From: Tachypleus tridentatus
Lineage: Eukaryota > Arthropoda > Merostomata > Xiphosura > Limulidae
Length of the DNA: 64,000 nucleotides
Direction of reading: 5' to 3'
NCBI RefSeq assembly: GCF_004210375.1
Contig: NC_134825.1
Span: 65,401,558 to 65,465,557 of the forward strand
The notes under the pieces are model-generated. The model saw only the letters and a list, made by a program, of their open reading frames with translations. It was not told where the DNA came from and made no database searches. This document shows, one piece after another, positions 34,663 to 48,000 of the stretch. The translations under genes and the position numbers were made by a program. The first letter of the stretch is position 1; each line of letters opens with the position of its first letter.

Positions 34663-35567
34663 TTTGGAGTTACTGGCTACCGAAGATTCACTGACGTCAC
34701 TTTGACAAGCATCATCGTCCCATGACACGGAAGAAAGACTAGACATAAACGAACACGAGCTGGAAGTAGACAACCGTCGACTCAAAGGTATATGTCCAGC
34801 TATGTCGTCTAGCGTGACCTGAAGACAATCCTGAGAAGGTTTCACGAACTCACCCACTTGAATATTTTGGTCAGTGAAATTACTATGGTCACTTATTATG
34901 ACCGAGGGCATTGCAAGCACTGGACAAGAAACAGACTGAATAATTGTCAACGATCGTTTTCTGGGTATTGTCTCTTGAATCTTTTCCTCGTCCTCCGAAG
35001 TACTCTGGGTTTCAAAAGATGGAGTCAAACACGTTACATCTACGTTGCTCTGTACAATGGCTGAGTCAGCGCTACACGACCTGTGAGTACGCGATGTCAT
35101 ACCTGGGGAGAAGTTCTTAGAGGAAGAATAAAGTTGCATGCATTGCCTTAACTGTTCTGAAGCTCCATTTTCATCAAGTGGATAAGTGATGTTTCTAAGA
35201 ACATCAGGAGACACCTCACTGTCCAAACTGGCATGCCCACTGTCAACACTACATCTCTGGTGGTAATGTTCAGCTATTTCAAAAGATCTGCTAAACACTG
35301 TGGTAACATCTTCAAGATCTGAGCCTCTTTTCTTTCCCGTAGCATGTTTCAGTGTTTCGCAAGCTTCTGGTAAAAAGCAACCACTATCTTCCCAGTCTTG
35401 GTCAGTTGATGTTTTCAGCAACTGATTCTGTGGTATAGATTCCCCATGTAAGTATTCGGTAGACGAGGAACGACCCCACGATGACAAACGACAAGGCAGT
35501 GAGTGATGGTTTAAGTTTTGAATTTGCAATCTCGACTCCGTATTTTCTTCCATTGATGAAGGTCTAT
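34663..35567 (-). CDS. Serine-rich exon, probable N-terminal arm of IP3K
   Basis: The 905-nt open exon has acceptor TCGTTTATTCAG (AG at 35568-35569) and donor AAA|GTAAGA (34657-34662). It encodes about 301 residues rich in Ser and acidic residues, with low-complexity stretches such as RRLSTSSSCSFMSSLSSVSW, DSGHASLDSEVSPD and TSEDEEKIQETIPRKRS. No folded domain is recognised. The RRLSTSSS...SLSSVSWDDD region resembles the Ser-rich segment (SSSSASSTGFSSSWEESEED) just before the kinase core of vertebrate ITPKB. It ends in phase 0, matching the phase-0 start at 10615, and is on the same strand. RRLS and RKRSLT look like basophilic kinase sites. Assignment to IP3K is inference; alternatively it belongs to an unrelated gene. 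Confidence 0.7.
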
Positions 35568-35618
35568 CTGAATAAACGATAAATAATAAATGATCATTTC
35601 AATTTTGCAGTAACAGAC

Positions 35619-35704
35619 TATTGTTGCTCTGTCCACCGCGGGGAATCGAAACCTGGATCTCAGCGTTGCAAGTCCATACACTTACCGCTGACCCACTGGG
35701 AGAC
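35619..35704 (-). mobile_element. SINE family B, head part
   Basis: CCACCGCGGGGAATCGAAAC and ACTTACCGCTGACCCACTGG are the B-box and A-box sides of the tRNA-like head, read on the minus strand. Confidence 0.7.
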
Positions 35705-35848
35705 TTCACATTATCATGTTTATAGGCGGATTTGTTTGCTGAAGCTTTACCATGATAAGCTTATAGTACTAGAGGCCATTCCACCATGTTTCTTTAACAT
35801 CACAAACTGATTAATATTAACATGTGAACGTTCACACAAGTGTTTCGC

Positions 35849-35960
35849 CACCTGCTAGCGGTAAGTCTACGCTAAAATCAGGAGTTCGATTCCCCTTGGT
35901 GGGCTCAGCAGATAGCCCGTTGTAACTGTGCTATAAGAAAGAATAAAAACACACACACTA
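35849..35960 (+). mobile_element. SINE family B with internal head deletion
   Basis: CACCTGCTAGCGGTAAGTCT, AGGAGTTCGATTCCCC and GGTGGGCTCAGCAGATAGCC are followed by a tail ending in ACACACACAC. About 15 bases between the A and B boxes are missing relative to 22461-22582. Confidence 0.8.
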
Positions 35961-36725
35961 GGATTTCACACATTTAAATGCAAGCATAATCTATTCAATT
36001 TTTCTTCATCATACATCATTGAAAGTACTTTATTGAATAAATAATTATTTTATCTTAGCTTAAACAAATGTTTTGATTTCTATTCACCTCACACACGAAA
36101 TGTATGATTTTTAGGCAAAATTAAAGACTGACTTTCAGCCAGTCATTATCAACTGTCAGATTCAATATAAAAATCTGGGTGAATAATCTTATTACACTTA
36201 GAAGAGTAAATATCAATACACACACAAAGCTACTAATAGTCACACCTTCATCATTATCGTATCAAGAGAAGTTGATAAAGTGTCCTATACCACAAACAAT
36301 TTACCCTTAGAGATTTTTGTAAGAGAAAAACCTCGTTTCTCTCAACTCTTAAGATCGTTAGTACGAAAATGAAAGTATTGTATCGTAATTGGTGCTATAT
36401 ACGGCAGATATGATACATTCTATTTTCTACCCTTTTTAACTTAAAGAGCTGTAATGTTAATTAAGACAATATAAGACGTACCTATGTAGTTCTCAAACAG
36501 CTCGTGTACCACTATTCGGTTTGATGTACAAATACAGGCCCGCTTCTAAACAAATTAATAAACCTAATAGCAAATATTTACATTTATAAACCCATACCCA
36601 TTCATGAGAAGGGTGTCTTTTGTGTGTATTTGTTGTTTTTATTATTATTTTTGTTCTTTTTTGGTACACGTAATGAACGCGTAGTATAATTTTTATCAAT
36701 TTCAAGAAAACACAACACTAATGAG
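35961..36725. other. Non-coding; possible hAT-type end at 36487
   Basis: TAGTTCTCAAACAGCTCGTG then TACCAC near 36487 resembles the left end of the hAT MITE at 25510, but no right end was found. Otherwise nothing recognised. Confidence 0.4.
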
Positions 36726-37010
36726 TTTTGTTTGTGTTTTGAATTTCGCGCAAAGTCACACGAGGGCTATCTGCGCTAGCTGTTCATAATTTAGCAGCGT
36801 AAAACTAGATGGAAGGCAGCTAGTCATCACCACCCACCGCCAACTCTTGGGCTACTCTTTTACCGACAAATATTGAGATTGACCGTCACATATTAACCCC
36901 CCCCCAACGGCTGAAAGGGTGAGTATGTTTGGTGTGACGGGGATTCGAACCTGCAACCCTCAGAGTAGGAGTGGAGCGCCTTAACCTTAACCATCTGGCC
37001 ATGCCGGGCC
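36726..37010 (-). mobile_element. SINE family A, near full length
   Basis: Complete from tail GAATTTCGCGCAAAGTCACA to head end CCATGCCGGGCC. A C9 run replaces the usual GCCCCCAC block, and TTAACC is duplicated in the head. Confidence 0.93.
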
Positions 37011-37441
37011 ACACCAGTAAAAGTCTATGGAGTCTAAGGGCTATTCTAAATGTATGCATCTACGCGTGAAACTCAAAATATATTTTTTACGTTAATTTTT
37101 CGGGTGCCACTGACATTAGGTGGACGTGCCACCATTAGTACTAGTATATATCATTGTACAGCATCTAACATCGTATTAATATATTTTATCAGTCAGATTG
37201 TTCGGTGTGCGATTTCAAAATATTATAACGATTTTGTGTTATCACCGCAATTTAATTCTTTAACGGTTTCTGAAGGATTGTAAAAACCAAACTAATTTGA
37301 AAAATCATAAAAGAAATCTCTCCGCGCATGCGTATCACTACGCTGTATTTTCAAACACAAATATAACGAAACTTTCACAAAATTTAAATTTTAAATTCCA
37401 TACATTTCCTACGCTACGAGCAAGTAACCAGGAAAGAAACG

Positions 37442-37714
37442 ACCCGGCACGGCTAAGCAGTTGGGCGCTCGACTCGTGATTTGAGGGTCGCGGTTTCGTA
37501 TCCCCTTCACACCAAACGTGCTCGCCCTTTCAGCCGTGGGTGCGTTATAATATGACGGTCAATTCAACTACTCGCTGGTAAAACAGTAGACCAAGTGTTG
37601 GCGATGGGTAGTGATGACTAGCTGCCTTCCTTCTAGTCTTGCACTGCTAAATTAGGGACGGTTAGCGCAAATAGCTCTCGTGTGGCTTTGCGCGAAATTC
37701 AAAAACAAACAAAC
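37442..37714 (+). mobile_element. SINE family A, near full length
   Basis: Head ACCCGGCACGGCTAAGCAGT, B-box region GGGTCGCGGTTTCGTATCCC, full body and tail GCGCGAAATTCAAAAACAAA. Confidence 0.93.
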
Positions 37715-38487
37715 CATAAATAACGCATTTTCTGATGGATATACATTTTTTCATTAGATATTTCAATACAGATGGGACAAACCAAAATTAATGTTAAAGT
37801 AATAATTAGATATATTTGCGCCATTCTTTATCTGCGTCTTATATTGACGCCAGAGCTGCTAAGCTCTCTCTCTCTATGGCTATTTGGGTATTAATGTTTG
37901 TCTACTCAGGAAGGTCAGGTTTCTTTAACCTCTTCCTCATTCCTTCAGATTTATTATTATTATTTGTGGTTTTTTTGTTTTTTTTTCAACTGTCAAGCGT
38001 ATTTACATATGTTACACGAGGGCCTGAGTAACCCGCACTTACTCAGGCCCCTTTCAGGGCAATGTCCATGCACGATCTATACATACACCCGGTGCAAGTA
38101 AATCATTTCTCTTATAGTTCCATAAATTATTTGCACTTTCATTAGTTAGATATTAACTAGAAAACGTTCACATAAAAAAAAACCCTTTCAATGTTTTGTA
38201 ATTAATCTCTAAACTGATGTTAAGTTTAATTAATAGGTGGCCTTTTATTATTATTATTTATTTATTTTTATTTAGAAAATATATATTTACTGTGAACAGG
38301 TGCTCAGGTCTATCATCATCATATAAGCAACACCTGTCAAGTTCGCTCACAAGTTCATTTTTTCTCCAATTTTTGTCAAAATAATTTATTGTGCTATGTA
38401 GGAGTCTATCTGCTATTGTTTTGATATGTGCGTACTTGTGCATAAATTCGGAAGATGTTGTTCTAGGTACTTTATAAGTTGTTGTGA

Positions 38488-38718
38488 GCTGCTTAGCTAT
38501 TTATTACCGTCCCTAATTTTGAACTACTTGGCTAGAGGTGAGTCACCCAATCAGAGCACTCTACCATCTACCACCCACGTTTATGAACTGTTAAACACTC
38601 ATAATTCACCAACACCTTAAAATGCGGGAAATGTTTTGTGGTATAGCACGGAGTCGAACCCGTTTTGATAGCTACAAAATTCAGGTCTATACCACTATAG
38701 AATCAAACTGCGCCCAAC
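38488..38718 (-). mobile_element. Third tRNA-headed SINE type, diverged
   Basis: Read on the minus strand, TAGTGGTATAGACC (A box) and GGGTTCGACTCCGTGC (B box) are followed by a body with CTAGCCAAGTAG and AAATTAGGGACGG, the latter shared with family A. It appears to combine a different tRNA-like head with a family-A-like 3' body. Confidence 0.55.
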
Positions 38719-38835
38719 CGACATTTTAATAATAATGTTTGTAAAGAACAAATTTTTTTCTAGCGCCACGATGAAATAATTTATAAAGAATCGTAAAAAA
38801 AGGCACTTGCGAATAGCTAACTATTCTTCAAAAGT

Positions 38836-39098
38836 TTATTTGTTTGTTTAATCTCACGCAAAACTACTCGAAGACAACCAGTACTAGCTGTCTTTTATTT
38901 TAATGTGACAAACCAAGAGGAAGGTAATTAATCAACAACATCCCTCACCAGCTGTTGGGCTACTCTTTGCTAACGAACAGTGCGATTGAGCGTGATATTA
39001 TAATGTCACCATGATTGGAATGGCGAACATGTTGAGCGACAGGTTTCGATCTCGAGACAAGCAGTCTGCGAGTCAAGCGCCTTAATTACCACGCCCAC
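38836..39098 (-). mobile_element. SINE family A, old diverged copy
   Basis: TCTCACGCAAAACTACTCGA, GGGCTACTCTTTGCTAACGA and the head end CTTAATTACCACGCCCA match the family at reduced identity. Confidence 0.8.
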
Positions 39099-39822
39099 AG
39101 AAATAGTCTACTCTTCGGAATCACTCGAGTTTCTGAGTCGTTTGATATTTACTTTTGTAGAGAATAAGGAAACTGCACATATTACCTGATACAAATTCAA
39201 AGTTGTCAAAATAATCTAACAATCATCACTTACATTATTATTAGTGTAACATCATACAAAATACATCTTATTTTCAACTAAAATCTCATAACCTATAAAC
39301 ATGCTCTTAGATTCCTCTATACTACCGTTACTATACCAACAGTAACTTACGTTGATCCAGTTCTTTCTATACAGACTTTACGGTGGCGCATGGACGTAAC
39401 TATGTTTTCACTCTGTAAAAATTAAACAATATATTATAATTGGTGTTTTGGCACGCATTTTAAAGTGGATGCCTGTATTACAAATGTAATAATAATAAAA
39501 AAAGTGAGTTATAAAAATGTTACATGTGATGATCCCACGTTAATATATCATTATGGGCGTAACTTCCGGAGTTGTTTCAAACTACACACTTGTAAAGTAA
39601 ACAACAGGATCTACGATTTACGTAGCAGATACACGAGTCTTAAAACTATCCGCCGAGGTCGTTTCGATCGATACACATGAACACTATAAATAGTTTAATG
39701 GCACGCATCTTACATTTTAACTTAATGGTATGTTGTAATGTCTATTAAAAATTAAGGCAGGTTTTGAATCACTAACACATACGAGTATATTAAGTAATTA
39801 ACAGACTAAAATTCCAAATGTA
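39099..39822. other. Non-coding, nothing recognised
   Basis: No supported gene or element. Confidence 0.5.
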
Positions 39823-39955
39823 TAGGATTCTCTGTTCTTTACAATCTGAGATCTATCAATGATACGGATCTCTCTATTCTTTACAATCTGAGGCCTAACA
39901 ATGTGTAGAATTCTCACTGTCCTTTATAATCTGAGGCCTAACAGTGCTAAATAGT
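39823..39955. repeat. Three-copy minisatellite, 42-43-bp unit
   Basis: AATCTGAG recurs at 39843, 39885 and 39928, each within GGATTCTCTGTTCTTTACAA-like sequence and followed by (A/G)(T/C)CTA(T/A)CAATG. The units differ at several bases, so the array is not recent. Confidence 0.85.
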
Positions 39956-40129
39956 TACAGGGTTAAGAAAGAAACACTCGTTATTATAGTATTCCATATG
40001 AGACAAGTTGACTAGTTGTTTTCTACTAGTGTTCTCACCAAACGGATTTAAAATAATGGGAGGACAGATTATTCCGATCCACTATCTCAAGCAGTGGAAG
40101 AGGGAAAACAACCTATTAAACACACATCT

Positions 40130-40367
40130 ACAGGGTGTCTCGTAAGTCCATACCCATCCATATATCTTATGTATCCAGTGTATCTGTGTGCTGTCCCTCA
40201 TTCTCGCTGCATAATATTATGCGACGTACTTGTCACAATACGCTCTTCAAGTGTAAATGGGCTTATATCGGCCATATTTCTCTGAAAAAAAAAAAAGAAA
40301 CAAATTTATAATACACGTGTGACTGAAAATAACATAAGGATAGGTAGGGACTTACGGGCCACCCTGT
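40130..40367. mobile_element. MITE of about 236 bp
   Basis: Left end ACAGGGTGTCTCGTAAGTCC; right end reversed ACAGGGTGGCCCGTAAGTCC. Both continue with (A/C)TACC. Inverted-repeat identity is high over 24 bp. No open frame inside and no clear target duplication. Superfamily not assigned. Confidence 0.75.
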
Positions 40368-43300
40368 GGATTAACTTCAAAAAATTCTCTGATTATAATT
40401 ACCGTACTTTAGACTAGCAATGAGAATTATGAGGAAAAAACTAACCTAAGTAAACAAGCTTCTCTTTATAAAGAACTGTTAAAATTTATATTTCATTTAA
40501 TATTTCTTTCATTTTCTTAATGTTTAGAAATTGACAAAAATAACAAAAAATAACTTACATTTGAGGATTAGTGAAATGAAGCATTTCTTCTGCATATGTC
40601 ATACCACGAATAGTACACATATCTGCAAGTAATAAGGAGCTTTAAAAACTCGCATTATACGATAATACTGTCCATGTTCTAGAACAGTATTTTTCGCTGT
40701 TTTCTATTCATATACACAGAAATATCGATCTGTTCACAACCGCTAGTTTATTGCACATAAAATTTACTAGCTAGCGCCCTACAGCGGCATTCTTCAAGCA
40801 AACAACGTAATAATATCAGGGGTGGGGTCAAGTCATGGTGGGTAGACTGGTCACCTACTTACCGCCTGTGCCTTCACCTGAATGTATTTCGTAAATTTTC
40901 GTTACCGAAACAGTTGTGCTATATATTAAAAACTGACCTTATTTTATCATGTAAGGTAGAACAGATTAATGGTGTTAGTATAATGATAGCTCCCAAAAGA
41001 GCTGTTAGAATGGTGCTTGTTATATCAATACATGTCGACGATAGGTACAGTGGCTTTATGAGAAGGATGGAATTTCTTTAGCTGGGGAATCAGAATTATA
41101 CTATGTAAAATTAAAACAATTCAAGACAACTGTATTGACTGATGTTTATGTGAGAATTTTGTGAGAAGCTGCAACTGGCGGTTTCGTCGCTGAAATATCA
41201 GGGGGAACGAGCCCCTCACATACTCCTTTATATCACGTCTTTGAATAGGTATTAAAAGAAACTTTTATAGTTCAACGATTCTGTGGCACGTTTAAACTTA
41301 AAAGAGAGGCATCAATGGAAGTCATTTGGTCACAGTTAATTACCAGTATGAAAAACAGCAGTATAAAAAACGTTTTTTATTAAAGAGTTTAAAATGTAGA
41401 AGTTTAAAAAAATTGCAAACAACTTGAGAGCTTATTCTTTTATTGCAATTAATCTACAAGGGCAAAATTTAAAAGTTCAGATGTATGGTCTTGTTTGTAA
41501 GATTCTCTAACTCCAAATGGCAGTGGTGGAATAATAGTTACAACTCTTTCTACCAAGTAAATGTGATCATTTTATCTTTTCCACAATCCAGTTTGATGTG
41601 TTATGTGGTATATGAAAAACCATAAACAGCTGAATAAATGTTTATGAAAAATATGTTTTTGGTACCCAACTTACAAATCTAAAAACTTTGTAGGGATTGT
41701 ACTTCTAATTTGCTCCTTTAGCCTATTAAAAAAACCAAAACAGCCAAGAAAACTGAAAAGTTATTGAATTATAACTCCCATTTTCCAGTCCCTCATGATA
41801 AACTGATTTCTATGCTGTTACTTAAATGTATTTGCATGTACAATAAAGCTGAAAGCATAACTGTTACTAGTAATATATTATTACAACAAATAATATTGTA
41901 TAGTTGTAACCTAAATCTCAAGCATATGAAATAACTCCTCTGCCCTTCCCCCACAAAAGGTTATACCCCTACAACATACAGTTTTGCTAATACACACTAA
42001 TATTGAAGGATCAATTTAAAAGTAGGTTTTATTTTTACAGAAACTATGAATATTAAAAGTCAATAAAAAGTTTACATTAATTTAGACATTCATTTCTGTG
42101 CAATGAAGTTTGTTTCTAAAATCTTTATAAAAGACAAGATCCTTCAATAGTGTTTAATATATTCAATACAACAAGTACAACTAACTTTTCATCTTAAGTA
42201 TTTCTTGAATATGTAAAACGTGTTTTTTTTTTCATTTATACATGAACTTATATGTAAGCTATACTCATCTTGAAGCATCAATCTTCAGGAAAATATAGTT
42301 AAAAATAGCATAAGGTGACAAGTACTTTTAAACAGCTGTAATGGTTTATAAATATCAGTACAGAATTTAAAATAAGCACAGCAAATCATTTCATATCTAA
42401 CATACTGGCAACACAGACACAAAAAGGAAAAGACATATAAAGTGTAAACCAAAAGGAAATGCTACCATGAAAATATGACATATTACCAAATTTAATGACA
42501 GAATCTTAATACCAGTAATTGTAGGAAAAAAAATATTGTCAAGGCTTATTGTACTGATGAATATCCTGCATGTAATACTATATTTACAGGAAGTTTCAAA
42601 AATAGATATTAAAAAAGTAAATAGATAAAAACAAAATATGCACTCAAATAAGAACAAGGCATTCCTATCCACACTCCCATATGTCCTGCTAAGTAGTTAC
42701 ATGTTATATCATTGCTGTATTCGTTGTACCTTCATAGTATGTGCTCACACTGGATCTAGAACATTGCTGCAAGTGTAGATGTGAAAGTCTTTTCACTGAA
42801 AAGCACTGCAATATAACTTATAACTACCTCTTATTTTGTTTCAATATTCAAAGCGAGATTCATACTGTCACTGAAATGACAATTACAAAGAATGGCCTGA
42901 GCCTCATCATCAGGGTTTGGGTGTTATCCAGTGTCACAAATAAGTGTATAAAAACTATGCTACAGAATTAAAACTTATGTTAATTATTTAAATAGGAGAA
43001 TATATACATTCTGATATCAAACAATGTTGTACACAATGTTCCCACACTGTAGAGTGAAAGAAATTGTGTTCAGTGTCTTAATACCCACAATTATAACAGT
43101 ATTTTTGCTCCAAAGCATCTTGGTTACAAAATATTTTAGTACACATAAACTTATACCCAAAATTATTCACAATGCCAACTAACAGCTATTTAAAAATAAA
43201 GCTATAGGGTTGTTGATGCAATTATCTAGTTAAGTTTCCTTGAAGTTGCAAATGTGTTAATCCTACAGAAAATGAATATATATATATATATAAATCATGA

Positions 43301-46300
43301 ATATCAATAATGTAAATTTTCTTATGATTTTTTTCACACCTTAATTTTTTTTAATTTATAGTTTTAATCTAAATTTTATCAATTTCAATCACAAGAAGTA
43401 AAATATATCTTAAGTCAAGGTCATTTAACTCTTTTCACTATGTTTATTTTGCCTGTACATTCCCAAGACTACTTGTTTCATATTTCAAGTACTTTCATTT
43501 TGTTTCTTACAGATTAATAAATGTTTTAAGGTTCATGTATATCCACGTTAAAGTGTATATAAAACATTGTCGATTAAATAATTATGAATATTCAATTTTC
43601 AGAAAACAGGTCATAGGATATGAACAATATTACACTGACAATGTACAAAATTCTGGTGATTTATTTACTTCTGAACGTCACGTTAACAAAAATTAAACTT
43701 TTAAGGATTTGTGTAGATCCTAACTACTTTGTAGCGTATTTGATCATTTTCGTAAAAGAATTCATTAAAAATTTAGTAAAACATAAGATTTATTTGAAAC
43801 TTAAGTTTACTATGTTATTAACGCCATAAAATAAAACCTTATTTATTATGAATGTTTTCATTAACAAAATAACAAAGGTTCAAAATGTGTATTATTAATT
43901 AAACTAAACCTACTGGCTGCTCTAGTAGTATTATTAGAACATTATACCCAAGTCTTCTTTTATCAATAACCTGTTTCTAAACATAACACATTAAGACTTG
44001 TAAAATACGTAATAGTACGTTAAGAAAGTTTTCTGTGTAGTTAATATTACACGAAAATTGAAAACTGCATTACAAACATGTGGGAAACAATTTCACAAAG
44101 TCAACATGATAGTAATGATACTTACTCAATTATATAAGCTACTGCTTGTAGTAACCTACTGGCCCATTGCCTAAGATAATATTCGGAAAAGGTTTAGGTC
44201 ACAATATCACCAGAACTCATTTTAAAGGACTTAGTGAGAAAATAAAGCATGTCGTTGGTAATTTTGATACAGCAAAATACTTTAACTATGTCTGTAATAT
44301 AATACAAAACTTTAGAAAAAAAATCTTTTCCTAACAATACATTCGTTCACCGCATTTTCCACTATACACCCATTGCATGTCACTGACACAGATGATATTG
44401 TCATCAACACTACTACTTTATTTATGTACATGTAGTATAGTTTATAGTGCTGCCATCTTGTAACAATTGGATAAACAACTGTTTGCCATTTGTAACCTCT
44501 CTACAAATAATATATATATATATTTGTTTTACTTAATAACTGAATAAATTGTCACTGAAAGTAGCATTTTAAACTTTGTAAATTCATCTATGTAGAATTT
44601 TAATTTCATAGAAAAATGGTATTTTTACAACAATCTTTCAAATGAACAGCGCAGAATATTTTGTAGTTAAATCATTTATAAATTTCTGATTGTTAACACT
44701 TTTCAAATTTTCCGTTGGCATAACAATAACACTGAATATCTAAGACTCTATTTATATAACTGTAAAATTCAATTTCTGTAATCATAGCACAGTGTATGTT
44801 AGGGTTTTTAAATATTTTAGACAATTATTATTTCTTTTTAGATATCGATACACATCATAAGTCATTAATCAGAGATTGATGATATATTTTAATGCAAATC
44901 ATATAAAGTGTTTTTCACTCCATGTTCTACTTAATTTATTTATTCTCGATTCATACTCAAAAGTGTATAAAAATAGCAAGTCAGCGTCCTCTAGTTTTCT
45001 TACGTTAAGTAAATCCACACACATTAGTTATGATGAATGCAACAAAATAGCAATTCAGAAAAAATAATTCTGCGCGTATGTAAATAAATATCTCTCACCT
45101 TTCACGTTTAAGTTTTCATACGAAAGAGAAAAAAAAACAGGCGTAAGGTGGGGAGGTGTTTATTACATTGTAATAAAATGCCATTTTTACTTGCCTTTGA
45201 TTTTCAAACTTGGGTAAAGAAAAAGGAACGTGAAAAAATAGCAGTTTATGGTATTTTTTATCAGAAATCTTAGGCCTATTGATTTCTAAAGCGTCCCTTG
45301 CTTTTGGCTTTAAAACTGTAGATTTTATGTACTTTGTTGATTTGCTCGTTGTTTTCAAGAAGAGCTCATGGCATAATTTAGGTAGTTATTATGGATATAT
45401 TTATCAAGTACGATACCCTACCTTCAAGTACCCAGGTGCCTTAGTGGTAAGTCTTACAATATTAAAATTCGAGTTTGGGTGCATGTAGTGAGAAATGGGA
45501 AAAATAGCTCAATGTGTGCCTTTACAAACAAAAAACCCTGCATTTAAAACTTAATTATTATTTCTACTCACGCAGTAGTTTCTGTTATTTCAAAATAACT
45601 TCTTTACTACTTCTGTTTAAAGCCTTGGTAATTTCAGTGCTTTTATAGCTATTATAAATTACAGAAAATGGAAAATTAAATAGTGTATTGATTTCGATTC
45701 TTATAACCAATGACCATCAAAGTTGTTTCGTTGTAACCTAGATGGCAGTGTTTTGTAATGGATTGTTGTTTTGTCAGCTTATACATTGACAATTTTGTAT
45801 GTTATATAATAGGTAATTATTATTAAAACAAAAATCCTGAAAGTGTTAATTAGAAAAGGTTATAGAGTGAAAATAGATATAAATATTTTAATATCTGCAT
45901 ATTGTAAAAGTTCATTTTAATATTTTACTACTTTAAAACTTATTGAATATATTTATGCATTGTCATATCAGTAGACAAATCAAAGAACTCAAATTGTGTC
46001 CTCTTTCGATAATATAACGTATTTCACGATAATTCCTAATTTTACTGAAGTACGTTTATGGATACACAGGCCGACGTATATTCTAAAAGTTGCTAAGGGT
46101 TGAACTAGAAAGTGATATTTTACGCATTCGGTATGTTGGGTAAATTGAAGTTAAAAGGACAAGACCTGTAGTAAAACATTTATATAAATAAATTACCTGT
46201 TACAGAAAAGTAGGCTATATATATATATACACACTAGAGGACTCTTCATGTTATAGGGATCAGTATAGTAGTAAGAGAGAAAGGCGACAAACCCAGGCGT

Positions 46301-47908
46301 TGACAGGCGAATCGATTTCTCAAAAGAGCAGGCGAGTAACAAACATTGTAACTGATATGTTACCTAATCTAGAAGTTTCATGTGAGCAGAAAAACAGTTG
46401 TTTATTTGTAATTATGTGCTGTTTATTTATTTTTTTAATATGATGGACACGACCTTAGGATCATTACAAATTACACTTGGTGACGAAAAATTAGCTGTAT
46501 TTGTGGACTATAAGTATATATCATATAATGTACGCGAAACATATCGTATAACTTATAAACATAGGCGGTTTTAATTCTGTATAGATAGCTAATGTTTTGA
46601 ATAATAGTTAACCACAACAAATCGTTGCTTGAGAAATTCCGAAACATTTTCAAGGTCAAGATTCGTACAGTGAGGGATATATGGATAAAGAAAAATAACT
46701 ATTGTATATTCGTACAAAATCTCAAACTAATGTTTAATATACCTGGTTTTCTTTCGAAGGTGAATGTACGTTTATCTGTCCAAAATGGTTATCTTTTTAC
46801 TAGACAAATATTGACATTGCAAATATATGTTGATTATGGATTACATGATGAATATTATATTCAACACGGATGTTTGGCAGGAAGCTTTTTTTATGATGGG
46901 AAAACATCATTTTAAATGTTAATTTCTTCACACGTTTATTTTTAGCATGTAGTATATACGTTTATGAATCTCTAAAAGTGACCTAATATGTCGGAAGAAT
47001 TAAAAGTATTTAACATAAAATAAAATATTTTTAAAATATATATTAAGTGTAATGTACTAGCTTTTCAATGAAGTAGGTATAATGTTTTATAAAAACCTTA
47101 ACATCAGCATTGATTTAATAAATGAGTTTATTTAAACGACACAAACTTGCTCACTTTTGTTTCAATGTCAGCTCAGATTTGTTTATAAATAAACAATAAT
47201 AATTATTTTTCTTCAGTTTAAAACAGTTCGAATAAAATATATATTTAAATATTTGATTACCAAAGAGTTTATTATGAACACTGGAATTTAATGCATATGC
47301 ATGGCATGTCTCAAATCTAATAACAGCTGAACTTATAAATTCATATCTGTCTTTGCTTATGATTTATCGGTCTTAGCTTACTGAATTCATGTAACAATAA
47401 TAGTTGCCTACTAAAGACGCCAAGGTCATAAAATATACTTAACAATTAATGCATAAATCCGTTTGTATAAAGTTGAAAAATATTAGTTGAAGCTAAAAGT
47501 TTATACATTTTTTATAAATAATATTAGGTGTTTATTGTTTATTTTTATACCTATAAAGTGGTGCATCATTGTAGGTATGTTAAGCATTATTTATTCCTAG
47601 CATATGTTGAATATTAAATAATCTCTATTTTAGTACGTAAGTTCTTAGTGCCACAGCGTTACGTCTGTTAACTTAAAACACTAGCTATCAGTTTCGACAG
47701 CTATAGTAAGTACAGTACAAATAATCCCTTGTACAGCGTTTTGTTTAATTACGAAAAAAAAATATATTATACACATTTATTATGTTTAATTTTTTAATTT
47801 ACTCTAAACCAGTTACAGATATTTACTAAACGACATTTTACATATATTATGAGAAGAAATATTTCTTCTTAATTTAACTATAAAATATAATTTACTTAAA
47901 TCAGGGAT
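40368..47908. other. Long AT-rich block without recognisable genes
   Basis: About 7.5 kb with short (TA)n tracts (near 43277, 44509, 46215) and small open frames, none with recognisable protein, paired splice sites or transposon ends. Unidentified short exons cannot be excluded. Confidence 0.45.
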
Positions 47909-48000
47909 TTAACACTCATACGAAAAAAATACTTACATCCACTAAAGTGATTTTGGGGCCTATCAGGCCCCATATATTTTTCCAATAGAAACACAGTGAT

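Noticed and set aside
34642..35567. Ser-rich frame as a terminal exon ending at TGA 34642 with poly(A) signal at 34503
   Set aside because: A good GTAAGA donor lies six codons before the stop, in the phase that fits the kinase exon at 10615, and the sequence after it (VRNIDS) looks intronic. Kept as an alternative only.
42741..42971. 76-codon frame with several Cys residues
   Set aside because: No zinc-binding spacing, no splice sites, no similarity; composition fits chance.
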